From Candidatus Zhuqueibacterota bacterium 4484_87 (GTDB taxonomy: Bacteria; Zhuqueibacterota; Zhuqueibacteria; Thermofontimicrobiales; Thermofontimicrobiaceae), in contig NATN01000224.1 of assembly GCA_002085355.1 (NCBI GenBank), positions 1 through 7,739 of the forward strand: a stretch of DNA of 7,739 bases, written 5' to 3'. The notes under the pieces are model-generated. The model was not told the origin of the DNA and did not search any database. It was given only the letters and a program-made list of their open reading frames with translations. Positions 5,898 to 7,739 of this stretch are shown piece after piece (the first letter of the stretch is position 1; each line of letters starts with the position of its first letter). The translations under genes were made by a program, and so were the position numbers.

Positions 5898-7739
5898 TTA
5901 ATATCGCATTTGATAGCGAACGCGTAACAAGCGATTTTTATAACTGCCGGCAATTTCATCGCTGAAATTGATAAAGTTGAAATCCCAGACGAACTCGTGA
6001 TTGCCGTAGAATTTGTAACTTCCGCCGATTTTAAATGCCGACCGCTGGTAGTCCGTGTATTTCATTTCCATCGGCTGGAGTAGTGGGTTCCCCATTTCGT
6101 CCACGTAGCTCAAGTACGTCCCTTCAGCGCTCGTTTTCGACCAACCGGCTCTCAATTTCAGTTTTCCGTCAAGCAACGAATAAATTCCATTGGCGCCAAA
6201 CATCTGATATTGAAATCCATTCAAGCCTTCACCGGCATCGTTTTTATTGGTCGCGAAAGACAGCATTGTCGTCAGCGGCACTTGATAATTTGTGCGCAGG
6301 GAAAACATCTGCACGTTATTCGTCAAATTGGAGGCACGGCGATCAAATCCGTCCATGCGATCGTTGGCAATGCGGCTGAAATTAAGCTGATGCGTCAACC
6401 CCATGAAGCTGACGTTATAACCGATTTGCAGAGAAATATCGCGGTTTTTATAATTTACAGCGGACATAGTCACTGTTGTATCCAGCCCGTTATTACGATC
6501 GTATTGTTTCCAGCTAATGCTCACCCGCGGCAAGAAAGTTTGACTCGGGAAATAGGAAAATCCCACGCTGAAAGAACCATAGTCATTAGGCTCTGTTGCC
6601 GGATCACCATCATCTTTGGCGGAGATCCCTTCAAGAAAATTTTCATAACCCAGATTCAGATAAAATTGATTTTTGAACAGACGGATCCTGTCGAAAAGTG
6701 AGAATCCGCGGACATCTTTTCTCAGAAAGCTATTCGCCAGCGAATTGTATTCGGAGCCGATGGATTTATAAATGGCGATAATATTATGACCGAAATAGTT
6801 GAATTTGAAACTTGTCTGATAAGCCAGCGAAGTCAGTTTAGAAGGATCGATGGGAATAAGAGACGTATTCAATACAAAATATTTTTCATAATCCGCCGGG
6901 TCAAATGGAATCTCGCCGATGGTCGTATCGAATTCCGCTTTGGAAATCGAACCCGTAGAAATATCGTTCGCCAGCAAACTGAATGCAGCGCTCGCCTTTA
7001 ATTCAATGCGGTGCTTATCAAAAGCAAGAAGCAGATCTGGCCCCACAACAACATTATCTTTCGGCTGGGTGCTGTTTGCGATTGAATTGACATCATCCTT
7101 CACTTTTACCAGATTAATGCCAAATTGAAAATTTTCTCCTCGACCAAAGCTGGGACGAAAGGCAATTAAATTCTGCGCATAGGTTCCATAGCGATAAATG
7201 CCGGTTGTGCTGACAATTGTATCTCCGGTAGCAGGATTGATGAATTTATACGGATTCCCCGGAACCGGATCAAAAATATCACTGTAGCTAATCCCTTCCA
7301 CCTTTCGATTTGTTTGCCCCATGGCAAATTCAAAATTAAAAAAGCCAAATCTCAAATAAGCTTCCACGCCGCGAACGCGCCTGCCCCAGAGCATAAGTTC
7401 ATTCCAACGCGGAGATGTGTCACCTAATTTCACGCCAATCCACTTATTCCCGGCTTCAAAAAACAAACGGTTGCGCGGTTGAAATTCCGACTTGTCGCGC
7501 GAAGTGATGAACACATTACCGCGAAAACGGAGAGAACCATAACTACCGCGAATCGAGCCGCCGATGTTACTCGTTGTTAGCGTGCTGTCGATGACTTTTT
7601 CATCACGATATTCCGCGTAAAAATTACCCGAATAAGCTTTCTTTTTCTCGCTGGCAAATGTCCGTGCCTCATCTTTCTTCATCACATAAAAGCGCCAGGA
7701 AACTGGTTCCAGTTTTTCCCCTTGTTTATCTTTCAGTTG
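5898..7739 (-). CDS. Outer-membrane beta-barrel protein of unknown function (5' end outside window)
   Basis: The frame is open from the right window edge to TAA at 5900-5898, giving 613 residues with the N-terminus missing. GTG-ATG codons at 7685-7680 could be mistaken for a start, but the 18 upstream codons are open and protein-like (KLEPVSWRFYV), so I read it as a continuation. Almost the whole sequence is alternating polar/hydrophobic, aromatic-rich short strands with Asp/Asn/Gly turns (for example FRGNVFITSR, FYLNLGYENF, FSVGFSYFP, LKLRAGWSK). It ends in RLLRVRYQMRY, with a terminal aromatic residue as expected for BAM-inserted barrels. A distinctive conserved-looking segment, LGDTSPRWNELMLWG then RRVRGVEAYL (about 105-129 of this partial product), stands near the N-terminal side. 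I cannot name the family. TonB-dependent receptor features (TonB box, plug) are not visible here, but the N-terminus is absent. A 201-base gap separates it from the cyclase gene. Confidence 0.85.
   Translation of the reverse strand, partial: QLKDKQGEKLEPVSWRFYVMKKDEARTFASEKKKAYSGNFYAEYRDEKVIDSTLTTSNIGGSIRGSYGSLRFRGNVFITSRDKSEFQPRNRLFFEAGNKWIGVKLGDTSPRWNELMLWGRRVRGVEAYLRFGFFNFEFAMGQTNRKVEGISYSDIFDPVPGNPYKFINPATGDTIVSTTGIYRYGTYAQNLIAFRPSFGRGENFQFGINLVKVKDDVNSIANSTQPKDNVVVGPDLLLAFDKHRIELKASAAFSLLANDISTGSISKAEFDTTIGEIPFDPADYEKYFVLNTSLIPIDPSKLTSLAYQTSFKFNYFGHNIIAIYKSIGSEYNSLANSFLRKDVRGFSLFDRIRLFKNQFYLNLGYENFLEGISAKDDGDPATEPNDYGSFSVGFSYFPSQTFLPRVSISWKQYDRNNGLDTTVTMSAVNYKNRDISLQIGYNVSFMGLTHQLNFSRIANDRMDGFDRRASNLTNNVQMFSLRTNYQVPLTTMLSFATNKNDAGEGLNGFQYQMFGANGIYSLLDGKLKLRAGWSKTSAEGTYLSYVDEMGNPLLQPMEMKYTDYQRSAFKIGGSYKFYGNHEFVWDFNFINFSDEIAGSYKNRLLRVRYQMRY

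Noticed and set aside
6035..7128. Several plus-strand open frames of 69-163 codons opposite the barrel gene
   Set aside because: Antisense shadows; the minus-strand frame has consistent beta-barrel character throughout and these do not resemble any family.

Overview
The window carries four protein genes, all on the minus strand, so transcription runs from position 7739 toward position 1. The overall look is an environmental, Gram-negative member of the FCB superphylum (Bacteroidota / Ignavibacteriota / Calditrichota / KSB1-like). Three things suggest this: BACON repeats on a lipoprotein, an outer-membrane beta-barrel ending in an aromatic residue, and a CHASE2-type class III cyclase. Base composition is moderate in the genes and AT-rich between them. 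The placement is inference; there is no rRNA or marker gene here.

Layout in the direction of transcription. (1) 7739-5898: a partial gene, 5' end outside the window, for a large outer-membrane beta-barrel of unknown function with a conspicuous LGDTSP...RVRGVEA motif. (2) 5897-5697: about 200 bases with no gene but with related inverted ends, possibly a small repeat element. (3) 5696-3585: a complete membrane-anchored adenylate/guanylate cyclase with an extracytoplasmic CHASE2 sensor, four predicted membrane segments, an intact catalytic domain and a helical tail. (4) 3584-2962: about 620 bases without a convincing gene. It holds a well-structured element of four hairpins at 3251-3385, arranged as two inverted copies with compensatory base changes, which resembles a REP doublet (REPIN). 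(5) 2961-2584: a short secreted protein made of one beta-sandwich-like domain; a second short frame touches its stop codon and reads like a lost C-terminal continuation. (6) 2502-1: a probable lipoprotein, 3' end outside the window, with an Ig-like N-terminal region, an FN3-like domain and then BACON domains repeating at exactly 285 bp.

Functionally the genes are envelope-oriented: an outer-membrane barrel, a sensor that would turn an extracytoplasmic signal into cyclic nucleotide, a small exported domain protein and a long surface adhesin-like or carbohydrate-binding lipoprotein. The last two are 81 bases apart and could be co-transcribed. The long, AT-rich gaps around the cyclase gene argue against one single operon. 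No canonical defence system, CRISPR array, tRNA, transposase or phage gene was recognised. The most unusual features are the four-hairpin element, the possible frame shift at the end of the small gene, and the highly regular BACON array.
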